A DNA stretch of 64,000 nucleotides from Litoditis marina. Its lineage: Eukaryota > Nematoda > Chromadorea > Rhabditida > Rhabditidae. The notes beneath the pieces are model-generated. The model was given only the letters and a program-made list of their open reading frames with translations. It was not told the DNA's origin and searched no databases. Where the stretch lies: NCBI GenBank assembly GCA_964036275.1, contig OZ038435.1, forward strand, positions 17,292,632-17,356,631, read 5' to 3'. A program made the translations under genes and the position numbers. Every line of letters begins with the position of its first letter. The first letter of the stretch is position 1. Below, in pieces: positions 1 to 12,720 of this stretch.

Positions 1-411
1 TATTATTTGGACATTCCTTTCTGCCCCCCTTTAAACTCATTCGTTTTTTTCGAGGTTCCAGCTTCTCTAAAATACTCAACCATACCCCAAAATAAGTTAA
101 CTTAAATTTTACATGTTCTACTTCTATTTTAAATGAACGAAATCTATATCTTAAAAATAAATTTTGAATAAGAATAAATTTTGTATAACAAACCTAGTCC
201 ATGGAGGACTTTCTGAGAGCAGAATTTTGAAACCAAGAATTTTTGCATTTCTACATTGAAATAAGAAAACTATCGTTTCTTCAAAGTTTGTATATGGTGA
301 ATATTTCAAATGAGATTTTTTTGTTTATTCAACGTAAATTGCAAATCTGGAACAAAACAAGAATTTCCCATAAAACCTTATCTTTCTCACTCCCACACCC
401 TCGAATCAGGG

Positions 412-553
412 GGTCACTCTCTCTCCTCTCTCTCTATCCCTCTATTTCCCTCTCTTATTTTCTCCCTCTCTCTCTCTTCTCTCTCTCTCTCTCCCTCTAT
501 CTCTCTCTTTCACTTCGATATCTCTCTCTCTCTTCCTCTCTCTCTCTCTCTCC

Positions 554-628
<75 letters not shown>

Positions 629-655
629 CTCTCTCTCTTTCCCACTCTCACACCC
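412..655. repeat. CT-rich microsatellite
   Basis: Interrupted (CT)n/(TCTCC)n tract. It creates long Leu/Ser or Arg/Glu open frames on both strands that are not genes. The preceding 1-411 is AT-rich and shows nothing recognisable. Confidence 0.9.
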
Positions 656-933
656 TCGAACCCGGCTGCACTCAAATCATGGCTATCGATTTTTTCAAAA
701 CACAAACGAGCCAGATTGTGTAGCCAATTGACAGCCAACTCTACACAAAACTTCATAACCATCTCCCTCGAGATTTTCTGAAAAACCTATAAAAGTCACT
801 AAAATAAAGTACAAACTACAAAATGTATTCATTGGACCTTTTGGAAATACAAAGTTGTAGTTTGAACTCGATACAGGCTATATTCAATTTTGAACGAAAA
901 GTAGATCAAATTACAAACACATGGGGACAACCA

Positions 934-1071
934 TACTATACTAGGAGTAAATCGAATAACGTTACGTTGATTCAGCATTCTAATGAGGAATCATGAACTT
1001 TGTCATTGCACGTTACGGAGTTCTGCTGTGTTTAAAATGCTTCACGTGACTGTGCACGTGACTAACAGTTG
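934..1071 (-). repeat. Dispersed small element, copy 1 (CACGTGA-containing)
   Basis: About 138 bp. Its reverse complement matches 3371-3500 and 4573-4702. Shared blocks are a CAGTCAATNGCACAGTCACG start, the CAGCAGAA motif and an ATTCAATTTACTTCTAGTAT end. No ORF; probably a non-autonomous transposon copy. Confidence 0.7.
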
Positions 1072-1984
1072 ACTAAGCAAAATATATGTCGGAAACATTT
1101 TGGTAAACTGTTTGCACTACGGTAATCATTTGTCAGAATCGTTGACCTTTCCAACAACATTTAGGTAATTTGAATGTATTGCAGGTTTGTTTTCCTACTG
1201 TAGGAGTCTCGGTGGGAATGAAAAAGACTATATACATTCCGACCTCTAAGTACGTGTAACAAGAAGAAAATATACTTTCACACAATAATTTTTCGACTGC
1301 TTATAGAAAACTAACGAAGGTTTGAAGAAATTTCGAAAAAAATCTTGTTTTCGAACTTTCGATTTCAGATATTTGAAGTGTGCGATCGTGTGTAACAGAG
1401 CATGTTCGAATCAATGGAGATTCTGAGAAAAGTTTTCAGAGAAAACTGAAGTTTTCTCAGATTCGTTCCTCTTAGGTGTGAAAGGGTGAATAAAATCTTT
1501 TTTGTTGATAAAAACTTTAGAAAAGAAAAAAAATATCTCGAATTTGTAAGTGGCACGTTGTCCTAGTTTGTAGTGACGACACCTATACTTATCCACTCTT
1601 CTCTGAAATTTTCTGGGAGCGAAATTTACAAAACAAGTTTATTAGAAAAGTTTTGCTATTTTGAAATGAAATAGAGTTCATTTACAACGTTTTTTTTAAA
1701 TTGAAGATATAAAAGGATTTCGTTAAAAATGAATGTCATTCTCTGAAATTCTCCTGAGAGCAAATCAAGCATTTTTATAAGCACATTATTTTTTGTGAAA
1801 TATTCTCGATTTCAAGTTTTTTTTCCGAATTCAATATAGTTTGCTTGAAAAAACTATTTTCAAACCATCTCCAAATCTTGTGTTCAAAATGACCACGATT
1901 CAGTAAAAAAATTTAAAATTAAAAAAATTACAAACAGACCTCTCTTATACAAAGGCTAGTTCAGTGCTATACTTACATTCTAAA

Positions 1985-2375
1985 TATTCTACGAAGTAAA
2001 AAATATAGTTTTCGCTAGTAAACATGTAACTAATATCTCGAAAATCTAATATAATTCGAAAATTTTCCAAATAATTTTTTTGAATGGACCACTCCTATAT
2101 GAAAACTGGTTCAATATCACATTAGTACATTATATTTTCGCAATTCTATCAAACATGTTTTTAACAATTTGAAATTCAACTATGCCCTATTGAATCATAA
2201 AAGTATAGAATTAGTATTCTATTAAAATGTAAAATACGTAACAAAACATATTTTTAGCTAGTAAACATGTAACTAATACCCAGAAAATCCATCATAATTC
2301 GAAAATTTCTCAAATTGAACAATTTTTGGAACAGACTGTTCCTATATGAAAATTGGTCAAATTATTCATTCGTTT
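1985..2375. repeat. Tandem pair of about 240-bp AT-rich repeat units
   Basis: The block GCTAGTAAACATGTAACTAA recurs near 2016 and 2256, followed each time by similar AT-rich sequence ending in CCTATATGAAAA. A third partial copy is at about 3780-3840. The rest of 1072-2950 is AT-rich with scattered poly-T and no supported gene. Confidence 0.6.
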
Positions 2376-3008
2376 TTTCAAAATTTTATAAAATCTATAC
2401 TATAAGTTCTTCATAATGCTAATGTATCAACATGTATCAATTTATTCTATAATCTTGAAACTTAACTTTAGTTTCCCCTTACTTATCGCGCGCAGCGCGA
2501 TAGCGCGGCGCAGATTAGTTTTTGTGCACAGAAATGCGAGATTTCAAAAACGATTAATTACATTTTCTCAAAAATGGCTGGACCATTTTTTTTCGGTTTT
2601 GATGGAGAGAGGTAGAGAATCAAAAGTTGTATAACAGATTAAACGCTTCCAATTTCTCTGAAATATTGTAAAATTATTGAAAATAGCGGTTCGAAAAATA
2701 ACTTCCGGCGGCGAGGGCTAGGGCGACGGCTGCATTGACATATTCCGTATCTTTTCCGAGAGATGGCTGGATGAATTCTCTTGAAATTTTCAGAGTTTAC
2801 TCTGCTGGTGGATATGTTGTCACGGACATAGTTTCATGTTGATATCTCTAAATGCAAAGTTTTTCCCATTAGCGGTTTACGGAAGTGTTTCGTTCTGAAA
2901 ACTGCATATTATGATGTTCATTACATCTTAAAAGATGTAATATCTGCGGTAGTTATGTTGAAATGTCACAAAAGTGCTAATAGGCATAGAAGCAAAACTT
3001 TTGCATTA

Positions 3009-3073
3009 GACGGGGTTCGAACCCTCGGTGCCCCATCAGAACAGCGCCTTAGACCACTCGGCCATGCAGGCAC
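3009..3073 (-). pseudogene. tRNA-like fragment (Ser/Leu type A and B boxes)
   Basis: On the minus strand an A-box-like TGGCCGAGTGG (plus 3057-3067) is followed by a B-box-like GGTTCGAACCC (about 3013-3023). I cannot fold a matching acceptor stem or a proper anticodon arm, so this is better read as a decayed tRNA or a tRNA-derived repeat than a working tRNA gene. Confidence 0.55.
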
Positions 3074-3151
3074 AACGGTTCAGCGACCTCAATATTCACT
3101 CCAATATCGTTTCATATTAATTTCTCTTGGAAATATAGAAAAAGAGATCAA

Positions 3152-3736
3152 TTAGTATAAAAAACGAACGTAAAGAGAGAGTAGATTAGTTTTTGAGATG
3201 AAGCTGCATGGAAAATAGAAAAGGAGTTCAATAACTCGAGAGGGAAATAAAAAATCTAATCTCGCAATTTTCATGATCAATCTCACACACAATTTCAGAA
3301 AATAAGTGCCCAGCCTTTGAGAACATTCATGCTTACACTAAAAACGTATCTGAAATAAAAATCAGCTGTGCTGTCAGTCAATCGCACAGTCACGTGAAAC
3401 ATGATAAACACAGCAGAATTCGAAAACGTGAAATTACAAAGAACAAAGCGCACATTGAAATGACAAACTGTACAAGAATATTCAATTTACTTCTAGTATA
3501 CTTTGTTCTGTTAACAGTTTTGAATCAGTGGTGAGCAACTGTCATATTCGGAAGTTTCATCTAATGATTGCTGCAAGATATTTTTCAGTAGAACACCAAA
3601 ATGTTTTTGACCCATGCAAATTGCGAGATTAGATTTTTCATTTCCCTCTCGAGTTACTGAACTCCTTTTCTATTTTCCATGCAGCTTCATCTCAAAAACT
3701 AATCTACTCTCTCTTTACATTCGTTTTTTATACTAA
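3152..3736. mobile_element. Inverted-repeat element with 119-bp arms
   Basis: Arms 3152-3270 and 3618-3736 are near-perfect reverse complements, starting TTAGTATAAAAAACGAACGT and ending TATACTAA. The 347-bp interior contains a second copy of the CACGTGA element (3371-3500), which looks like a nested insertion. No transposase ORF, so a MITE-type element is the best reading. Confidence 0.8.
3371..3500 (+). repeat. Dispersed CACGTGA element, copy 2
   Basis: Matches 4573-4702 in the same orientation and 934-1071 in reverse. Lies between the arms of the 3152-3736 inverted repeat. Confidence 0.65.
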
Positions 3737-3929
3737 TGATATGAACGTCTCCAAAATTTATTACTTTATTAGAATGCAAAATACGTAACACTACATATTT
3801 TTAGCTAGTAAACATGTAACTAATATCCAGAAAATCGGCTCAATGGAGATAAAACGATAATCTTAGACGGGGAGGACGCATCCCTCCTAGCAATGTGAAT
3901 ATGGACGATCAACTAGCTAACGAGAGTAT

Positions 3930-4360
<431 letters not shown>

Positions 4361-4572
4361 TTACTCTTTCATTTATTGCATTTGTCTCTCCTAATCGCTC
4401 GCTTTTCTAATTGATGCTAAATACTGAGTAAGTGTCGAGAGGAACATCTTGCCTAGTAGTATTACAACTTGTTTTTTTCTGTTTTACCACCGAAAAGTTG
4501 TTTATTGTTATTGTTGTAATAAGTCTGTTGTTTTTGAGCTCTTCGGGCATTCTATTGATATAAAGTGTGCAA

Positions 4573-4702
4573 TACTGTTAGTCAATTGCACAGTCACGTG
4601 AAACATGTTAAACACAGCAGAACTCAGAAACGTGCAATGAAGAAGTGCACGATGCCTTATTAGAATGCTTTACGTGACTATTCAATTTACTTCTAGTATA
4701 GT
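4573..4702 (+). repeat. Dispersed CACGTGA element, copy 3
   Basis: Third copy of the family seen at 934-1071 and 3371-3500, ending in the same ATTCAATTTACTTCTAGTATA block. Confidence 0.7.
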
Positions 4703-4752
4703 TCTCATCATTTTATACTCGGACGCCTAGTGTATGCTCTGAAACTTTCTAA

Positions 4753-4950
4753 TATAGTGAGTGCCAAATATATAAATTTCTGTCGCTCGCCGGAATCGAA
4801 CCTGCGAGCGAAAGATTCGTAGCAGGCCGCTAACCACTGTGCTATTAGAGCCCACAAAGGACAAGCTGCGGAATCGAAGACATGTGTGCGTACACAGCGG
4901 ACAGTGAGAAATACAGTACCCTCTCGCTTTTCCGTTGGCGACGACTATAA
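4753..4950 (-). mobile_element. tRNA-derived SINE-like repeat, copy 1
   Basis: About 200 bp with a clear second copy at 60283-60471. Read on the minus strand it has an A-box-like TAGCACAGTGGTTAGCGG and a B-box-like GGTTCGATTCC, the internal pol III promoter layout of tRNA-derived SINEs. The shared downstream block includes ATGTGTGCGTACACAGCGGA. Confidence 0.7.
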
Positions 4951-5189
4951 CTCTTTTCCAATGCAAACTTCAATTTGGTCGGAAATATTCTCGATTTCTC
5001 TATAATTGGCTGTTTTTCTGTATTTTCAATGTTTTGTTTTGCGATTGACAGAAGATAAAACAAAGATAAAAGCATAAAGTTAATATTACCGGGATTATGT
5101 ATTGTTTTGTGCGCCCAACTTCTAAGCTAACTACGCTATACAATCTCTAATCCTCTCATCGAAAAAGCTTTTAATTATCTCTACACATC

Positions 5190-6290
5190 TTCCCTTCATA
5201 TTCCTCTCCCCCTCCTCTCTCTCTTTCTCTAACTCTCTCCTAGTAATCAATCCCTCTTCCCTCTCTATCACTATCTTTCTTTCCCCCCCCTCTCTCTTCT
5301 CTCCTCTCCTCCTATTCCCCCTCTCTCTTTCTCTAATCCTCTCCTATGTATCAACCCCTCCCCCCTCCCTATATCTTTCTCTAATCCTCTCCTAGGTATC
5401 AATCCCTCCTCTCTCTCTCTTTCTCTAATCCTCTCCTAGGTATCGATCCCTCCTCCTCCTCTCCCTCTCCCTTTCTATAATCCTCCCCTAGGTATCAATC
5501 CCTCTCCCTCTCTCTTTCTCTAATCTTCCTCTAGATATCAATCCGTTCCTTCTCTCCCTCTCTTCTCTCCCTCCTATCTCTCCTCTCCCTCTCTCTTTCT
5601 CTAATCCTCCGCCAGGTATCAATCCCTCTCCCTCTCTCTTTCTCTAATCTTCCTTTAGATATCAATCCCTTCCTTCTCTCCCTCTCTTCTCTCCCTCCTA
5701 TCTCTCCTCTCCCTCTCTCTTTCTCTAATCCTCCGCCAGGTATCAATCCCTCTCCCTCTCTCTTTCTCTAATCTTCCTCTAGATATCAATCCCTTCCTTC
5801 TCTCCCTCTCTTCTCTCCCTCCTATCTCTCCTCTCCCTCTCTCTTTCTCTAATCCTCCCCCAGGTATCAATCCCTCTCCCTCTCTCTTTCTCTAATCTTC
5901 CTCTAGATATCAATCCCTTCCTTCTCTCCCTCTCTTATCTCCCTCCTATCTCTCCTCTCCCTCTCTCTTTCTCTAATCCTCCCCCAGGTATCAATCCCTC
6001 TCCCTCTCTCTTTCTCTAATCTTCCTCTAGATATCAATCCCTTCCTTCTCTCCCTCTCTTCTCTCCCTCCTATCTCTCCTCTCCCTCTCTCTTTCTCTAA
6101 TCCTCCCCCAGGTATCAATCCCTCTCCCTCTCTCTTTCTCTAATCTCCGTCTAGATATCAATCCCTTTCTTCTCTCCCTCTCTTCTCTCCCTCCTATCTC
6201 TCCTCTCCCTCTCTCTTTCTCTAATCCTCCCCCAGGTATTAATCCCTCTCCCTCTCTCTTTCTCTAATCCTCTCCTAGGTATCAATCCCT
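5190..6290. repeat. CT-rich minisatellite, about 124-bp higher-order unit
   Basis: Roughly five to six near-identical units at 5520-6240, each built from CT-rich text punctuated by AGATATCAATCC and AGGTATCAATCC. Looser copies extend to 5190. The unit length explains the repeated open frames on the minus strand; no gene. 6300-7000 is AT-rich with short AAACTTAGAAA-like repetition and no supported gene. Confidence 0.88.
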
Positions 6291-7060
6291 CCCCGCATGT
6301 CTCCGTAATGACTCCAATTGCTTTTCCTCGTCTAGTATCCCATCCACTATTACAAACTTTCGTCGAGTATGGATATTTCCTGTTCCAAACAAGTATCGGA
6401 AACTCATTTTCTCAACGTTTTGGGAAAAAAACTCAACTTAGGGAAATTTTGAGAAGACTAAGCTTAGAAACTGAGCTCAGAAAAAGTTTGAGAGAACTTC
6501 ACTCGAGAAAAAGTATCAGAAAGCTTATCCTAGAAGTGAGTTTTAGAAAACTAAACTTAGAAAAATCTTCTAGAGAACTTAACTTGAGAAACAACGTGAT
6601 GAAAAATGTTCGTGTTCGTGTGTGAGTTTTATGTGACATATAGTGAATTTTTCGTCTTCTCAAACCTTATAATGTAAAAGTGGGAAAAAACTTTTCTCAA
6701 TGTCTTGGAAATAGTTTGAAAAAGTTTTGAGAAAATTCTCCGTAGAACTTATAGTTAACTAGCCTCAAATGTCTGGCATTATTCGAACTAATCACTTTTC
6801 GTTTCTGAGATGTTTTTTATCGCTACAATCACGTGTTCGAGCATCAGTCTTACGCAAAATGTAACTTTTCGTCTTTTCTAAATCTATAAAACGATGTGAA
6901 ATTGGGTAAAAACCTATTCTCTAGTCTCTAGGGTTTAGGTATGAAAAAATAAACAATATTCAATCTCTTATAAAGTATAAAAGAGTGTGTAGGCTAAAAT
7001 GTTCTATATCGATTCTACTGATCTCATTCGGATGATATCTCATTCTAATCTTTTCGTTCT

Positions 7061-7180
7061 TGCTCCGCGCGCCGGACTCGAACCAGCGACCTCATTATTT
7101 TCAGTTGAAATCACTGCCACTTCAGCACCTAGCTATTACTATTCATGTCTTCAGCACAGAAGAATTACTTTACAAACTAA
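7061..7180 (-). repeat. tRNA-derived fragment with B-box
   Basis: The minus strand carries GGTTCGAGTCCGGCGCGCGG, a B-box and T-stem-like block, preceded by tRNA-like text. No complete cloverleaf can be drawn. Probably a SINE or tRNA relic. Confidence 0.4.
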
Positions 7181-7275
7181 CCTTCAAGTCTGGTTTATAA
7201 AGTAAATCTCATTTAATCAATTTCATCTACCGCGTCGATGTCGGGTTTTCTCTTCGTTCCATTATAAGAAGTGTT

Positions 7276-8603
7276 GGTGGTCAATTCCTTATCTAACCGG
7301 GTTATTTGGTAACCTAACCGGTTTTCGGGTTTTTTGGTAACCTAACCGGTTTTTGGGTATTTTGGTAACCTAACCGGTTTTCGGGTTTTTTGGTAACCTA
7401 ACCGGTTTTCGGGTTTTTTGGTAACCTAACCGGTTTTTGGGTTTTTTGGTAACCTAACCGGTACCTCAATAGGTCAATAGGTAGCCGCAGCCGGTTGTTA
7501 ACCTAAAATGAAAAACCGGTTACCTGTTTTTACAACACAAAATATGGTTTTTACCGATAGTTTGCATGGTAACCAAAAGCGAAATAACCTGAAAAAGGAG
7601 TTACCGAAAACCTGTTGTTTCATGTTATGACGGTGTTTCGTTTGTAAATACTCAAAACGAGAACGTATTAACAAATTGGTAACCTCGTTAGGAAATTTGG
7701 GTCAACTGAATCTCATTTTCTTACGAAATTAATTTGTGTTGCACAGCAAAACTAAGAGTTACCGTACCCCGCCTGGGGGGGGGGGTAAGTAACTTGATTC
7801 AACGTCTACGTAATCATCCCTTTTTGCGGGGATTAGCATCGTTTACTCGGCTCACTCATGGCAATTACCGGATTTTCCGTTCGGGACTATTTTCATCCAA
7901 TCTTATAGTTCTTTCTGTTCTTACGGACAGTATTACAGTATGATTCCGGAACTTTTGCGAAAATTGTATCCAAGAGCACGAATAGATTTATAGTCCTTTC
8001 CATTTTCGCGTACATAACTACAGTGTGATTTCAAAACTATTGGTCCTTTTTTGGTACTTTTTCGACTCCCAAAAAACGAATAGATTTTCCCTTGTTATGA
8101 ACTTTTCTACAAAAAGATTTGGTCCTTTTGTTGAGAGGTGAAAATCGCATAGTTCTTTCCGTTCGTACAGGCTTCCCTACAGTACGATTTCGAAACTTTT
8201 GCGACTATTTTCAAGCGGACGAAGAGATTTAAAATTCTTCTCGTTTCTACGAAAAATCCCAAATTTGTTTTTGACATTTCTAAAAACGATTTCATTAAAG
8301 TTACCGTCCAAATTCGAGTTTGAGGTCAGATGAAATTATGGCCGGATTTCATTTTCAGGTAACCTGAAAAAGATAACCAAACCTGGCGGCGTAGCAATCC
8401 CTCCAACCTCATGAGAAGTTCATATGAGTTTCTCATGAGAACCTCATGAACACCTCATGAGCTACTTGTGAACTTCTAGTGTTGTAGCATGGCAATCAAT
8501 AGGATCTCATGAGAAGTTGGTGAGATATTGCTCATCAGGTATCTCATGAGGTTTTGGAGAGATTGCTACGGCGCCCAGTTAGATAAAGGATTCAACTTTT
8601 TTT
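7276..8603. mobile_element. GGTAACC-rich terminal-inverted-repeat element with nested insertion
   Basis: The left end TCAATTCCTTATCTAACCGG is matched in reverse at the right end (about 8579-8600, GTTAGATAAAGGATTCAA). The left part contains six copies of an approximately 30-bp unit around AACCGGTTTTCGGG (7300-7460). A different element (8383-8577) is inserted near the right end. Relatives are at 48729-48992, 50672-50875 and more distantly 32664-32862. No transposase frame was seen. Confidence 0.65.
8383..8577. mobile_element. MITE with TGGCGGCGTAGCAATC termini, copy 1
   Basis: About 195 bp. The start GGCGGCGTAGCAATC pairs with the end GATTGCTACGGCGCC. The interior is built from repeated CTCATGAG palindromes. 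A second copy is at 48473-48654 in gos-28 intron 1. Confidence 0.8.
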
Positions 8604-9379
8604 ACAATTTTTTTTACTTGTAGTATAGCAGTGTTCGTTTGTTTTATCTTCGCTTCTTTTTTCAACAAGATTCTTCTCTAATTATGTTATTTTTGTCATT
8701 TGGTTTGAATTCTCGCGATTCGCGCCTCTAGACTACTCGTTTTGCATCGAGCTAATGTATTATTCAGCATATTATATGCCCCTTCTAAGAACAATTCCCA
8801 GGCCGACCACTTTTTATACTTTCACGTCTTGTATTACACTGTTGCACGTGCACTTCCAAGTACATGTTGGTCAAAGATCAAAGACTGAACATAGAGGGCA
8901 TTTCTTTCTGAACTCATTGTATGTGCTGATTTTGCTGAGTGTTTTATAAAATAGCGCTCAAAAAATGCACGCGTTTTGTCACATGTTACCAAATAATTTG
9001 TATAGCTTTGTAATTTTGTTTGAAACTTTCCAGTTTGTATTTTCAAGCAGTATCTACACTTTTATGTTTTTACGAAACCATTCTGCCATTTTCTCAATTT
9101 ACACAAATCATGAAGTCGTCGCTTCCTTCAAACGTTGGAAAAATGTTCAATATGTGATTCTAAATCCGAAATCTTATCTAGATATACAACATTTTGTTCT
9201 GTCAGTGCTTTTTCCTGCTGCGGTTTCTTGGGTTTAGCCCAGAGACTCCTCTTTTTTGTTTGATCAAATAACTGTAGTTGGTACTCTAATCTATTATTCC
9301 GATTCTAGCCTTCTTCCTCTAAAAACCACAAATAATCATTTTTTCCCTTCGACTCTCTTTATCAACTTTATTAATATTG

Positions 9380-9450
9380 TAAAGTTTGCTTACTTTCCAG
9401 AATGTCGAACCTCTCTCTCTCTGAATGTGGAAACACAGTTTTCATTTTAA
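9380..9450 (+). pseudogene. Tandem copy of the membrane-protein gene's first exon
   Basis: An acceptor TACTTTCCAG, an ATG one base later, and a start reading MSNLSLS closely mirror the next 100 bp, where TATTTTCTAG precedes MSDLSLN of the working gene. The copy soon loses frame (stop after about 16 codons) and has no matching donor, so it looks like a decayed duplicate, although its splice acceptor and ATG are intact. Confidence 0.65.
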
Positions 9451-9503
9451 CCTCTATTTAATAAGTTTATTATAGACATTATACTATTTATCTATTTTCT
9501 AGA

Positions 9504-11797
9504 ATGTCCGACCTCTCTCTAAACGTTGAGAAACAGTTTTCCCTGTGTGGTCTATCACTGGCCGGAGCTACTATTATGTGCACTGCCGGACAGATGATCA
9601 GCAGTGCACTTATGGGGTAGGTTTTTGGTTATTTTACAACTTTTTCACTTTAATACTGTTTTTTGAAATACATTTGTATGTGTCTGTTTTACAACTTTTA
9701 CAACAAAAATTATCAAAAGTGCTCTTATTGGGTAGGTTTTGGTTATTTTACAACTTTATTACTTTTTGAATTAACTAAATTCGCGAAATTTTCTCTGTGA
9801 AACAATTTTGTTAAAAGAAGAACCGAAAGCATGTCAGCTGAATGAGTTGAAACATGATCGGTAGTGCTCTAATGGAGTAGGTTTTGAGCAATTATCAACT
9901 TTATTCGGTTTTTGTTAATATTACAACTTTGTTTTTTTTAGGTTACTTTACAAATTTTAGAACACCTACAGATTAGGTTTTCTCGTTTTGAAAAACCGCT
10001 GTTCTTAAAGAAAGACGATTATGTGGTCCAATCGCAACGATTCAGTCCTTTAAACTGCAATACATTTTTCAATTGCAGTTTAAAGGACCGTTGACACGAG
10101 ATTGGTCCACATTGTCGTCCTTCTTTACGTGGTGCTTCCCTCACTAAGGAATGTAAACTAGAAGAAGTTTCACGTTTTTGATTACTCATCAATTCAATTT
10201 CAGCCTTTTCTACAAGTTGTTCCTGGACCCTTCCGTCATCGTGTCCATCCTGTTTTCGATACACTGTTTGTGTACTTTTTGTGCACTCGTCTTTTTTGTT
10301 TTCTGTCTTTTGAAACGAAAATTCGGCACCCTCTACGAGGTTCTTCTACACGCATACCTCATCAGCATTGTGAGTTTTTTCTATTTATCGATTATCTTCG
10401 AAATTTCCCTATTGACCCCAATTTGACCTCCATTTACAGTCTTTTATGGTGTACTAAACTAATCACTTACATTTCTCGTATTCTGATAATTATAGTTCGT
10501 TTCACCAATCGATGTCCTTCTACAGTAATCCGTCACATATTTGGAAGGTTTTTCTCTAATGAATAAATCGTTATTTTGGTTTCAAACTCTCAGAGTTTGT
10601 AGTAGAATAGATAGAAAACACAACAGCAAAAATTGAGGTCATTCCAAAAACATCAACTACGAAACGTTGATCTAGAAGTTCGCAAAGATTACTGTAGAGG
10701 GTTATAAGTGAGTGTAACAGACTATATGAGTTTGTTCTTTCTGAAATATTGCGCTATCCCGGGTTGTTTGTAGTTGGATCTTGTTCGTTTTTGTCGAACT
10801 TTGATTTCTATACACAAGCTCTGTTAATAATGTACGCTTTGATTGAAAATCAAATGATAAACCGGAACGAGCTTCAACTTTAACATTTCAAATTTGAGCT
10901 ATTTTGAATGAACTCTAAATTTGATCTACCCTCTCTAATCGATATCTTCTTTCCAGCTTCTGATGGCCCTCACAGCCCTGTTCGCCGTGCTGTTTTTACC
11001 ATTGGAATTCCTGCAACAGTCTCACTCCATATCAGAAAGTAGGTGGATAGTCTTCGTCAAACTAACGCCATAATTTACAGTAATATTCCAGGAATGTGCA
11101 ACGAGTCTGCGCATCTTCATCCTAACTCTCCCGTAGAGAACTTACTTAAAGGAGGACGATTATGTGGTCCAATCTCAACGCTTCAGTCCTTTAAACTGCA
11201 ATACATTTTTCAATTGCAGTTTAAAGGACCGTTGACACGGGATTGGTCCACATTATCGTCCTACTTTAACTGAAATATAACACAGAAAAATGTTCAGCTA
11301 CAGTTTAGACGCCATCAAACTCAATTTCATGTATTTTTTTAAAGTCGTTATGAAAAATATAATGATACTGAGGTCACATTTTACGTTCACCTCCATTTTT
11401 TCAATTTCGTCGCAATATGAGTCAAGCTACTGTCACCCATACGGTAATTGGTGGAATAGCTCGAAGTACGAAATCCACGACATTCTACTACACTGAAAGT
11501 GTTATTAAGTTAGCACAGTAAGCACAGCAGAAACCAAGAGCTACAGTAACCTATCCCATTTTGCAGGCATCCACTATGTTAAATTAGGCTAGTAGACTAG
11601 ACAGTAGACTAGACACTCCATAGTGAACTTCTTATGAACACAGCAAAAACCAAGAGCTACAGTAACCCTCACCCCGCTTTCCAGGCATCCACTATGTGTT
11701 TCTGTTGGCAGCCGCCGGCGGCATGCTGTTCTTTCAGTTCATTCAACGGAATCTCGTCGAGCAAATGCTGCCGGTCATGGAACGGTCCTTCGCCTAG
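9504..11797 (+). CDS. Small multi-pass membrane protein, family not recognised
   Basis: Four exons: 9504-9616, 10204-10369, 10957-11038 and 11685-11797. Together they give 157 aa with frame kept at each junction. The ATG starts one base after a TATTTTCTAG acceptor, so trans-splicing there is likely. Four hydrophobic segments are visible: about residues 14-38 (ending near MISSALMG), 47-72 (VIVSILFSIHCLCTF...), 81-109 (LLHAYLISILLMALTALFAV) and 121-140 (HYVFLLAAAGGMLFF). A basic loop (KRKFGTLYE) separates segments 2 and 3. The short N-terminus has no signal peptide look. I cannot assign a family or function; a tetraspan membrane protein of the endomembrane or plasma membrane is the most that can be said. 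Introns 1 and 3 each carry a copy of the same palindromic MITE. Confidence 0.82.
10007..10127. mobile_element. Palindromic MITE (GATTATGTGGTCCAATC), copy 1
   Basis: Near-palindrome of about 120 bp with outer arms AAGACGATTATGTGGTCCAA / TTGGTCCACATTGTCGTCCT and an inner hairpin around CAATACATTTTTCAATTGCAG. Sits in intron 1 of the membrane-protein gene. Copies at 11146-11268 and 54975-55098, and a fragment at 20211-20255. Confidence 0.85.
11146..11268. mobile_element. Palindromic MITE, copy 2
   Basis: Same element as 10007-10127, over 90% alike by eye. Lies in intron 3 of the membrane-protein gene. Confidence 0.85.
11515..11592 (+). repeat. Partial duplication of the exon 4 acceptor region
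   Basis: Sequence from AGCACAGCAGAAACCAAGAG through CAGGCATCCACTATGT is repeated at 11637-11702, where it forms the real intron 3/exon 4 boundary. The upstream copy keeps a usable TTTTGCAG acceptor but reads into a stop within a few codons (GTTAAATTAG). Confidence 0.65.
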
Positions 11798-11819
11798 GGT
11801 ATACTTTAGCCCCCCACCT

Positions 11820-12115
11820 CCCGATTTTTACTTTTACCCCCCCCCCCCCCCCCCACCTTCGGACAACTCAATACATTTTTACTACCCCCCCCCCCTCTCC
11901 TCCCTCCCCGGTAATACTTTGAACAACTCAATAGGTGTGTACTGTCGCCCCTTCCCTTCTAACCTCGTGGTTCTTCAGAGATACTTTCGTTTCTTCCCCC
12001 TCTCGGTCATACATTAAATATCTGGAGGGAGTTATACTTTCATCCCCCACCTCCCGGTGAAATCTAAATCAATACATTTTTACTTTCGCCCCCCCCCCCC
12101 CCACCTCAGCTCACT
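11820..12115. repeat. Poly-C tracts within CCACCTCC-rich repeats
   Basis: Three C-runs (about 11838-11854, 11885-11895 and 12090-12103) sit in near-copies of a CTTT(C)n...ACCTC unit just downstream of the membrane-protein stop codon. Confidence 0.7.
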
Positions 12116-12413
12116 CCGTGGTACTTTAGACATCTAGAGATGGTTATGCCTGGTCTAATAATCATATAGAGTTGAAGAAGGTAGAGAGCGAAAGCCTTCG
12201 AAATAGTCGATGTCGTTATTTAATGTCTCTGCTGTACTTCCCAATATTCTCATTTCATATTACGTTTATTATCGTCATTTATCAACCTTCCGTTCTGTGA
12301 AAACGCTGGCAGCTTAAAATACCGTAGAAGATGCAGGCTTAACTACTGGTGTCGATTTAGCCTGTATCTCCTTATGAATGTCAAACAGTACGGGCGACAT
12401 CTAGCTGACCCCG

Positions 12414-12520
12414 GTATTTTAAGTTGCAAAATTGGCGAGTCCGGTATTTTAAGTTGCAAAATTGGCGAGTCCGGTATTTTAAGTTGCAAAAATGGCGAGT
12501 CCGGTATTTTAAGTTGCAAC
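12414..12520 (+). repeat. 30-bp tandem repeat, about 3.6 copies
   Basis: GGTATTTTAAGTTGCAAAAT plus TGGCGAGTCC is repeated head to tail. The 30-bp period keeps a frame open but there is no gene context. Confidence 0.85.
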
Positions 12521-12574
12521 AGCTTTTCAGAGCGTCTTATCTTGAGAGAAAGACTTTTAACTCCTCAGACAATT

Positions 12575-12720
12575 CCCTGCCAATTAGCAAACCACTTTTG
12601 TGGCGGCCTCGATGAGAGAGTGTGCAGGTCATGGAGACGCAGACATCTGCGTCCTCATTGACCCCCATGCTCTCTCGCTTTTGTAGTTTGCTAATCGCAG
12701 AAAATTGGCGCCAATCGTTC
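12575..12720. repeat. Inverted-repeat element with GCCAATTAGCAAAC ends
   Basis: GCCAATTAGCAAACCAC near 12580 is matched in reverse by TAGTTTGCTAATCGCAGAAAATTGGC near 12683-12712. Inside is a hairpin of CATGGAGACGCAGA/TCTGCGTCCTCATTG type. Related ends occur at 48656-48735 and 37850-37885. Confidence 0.5.
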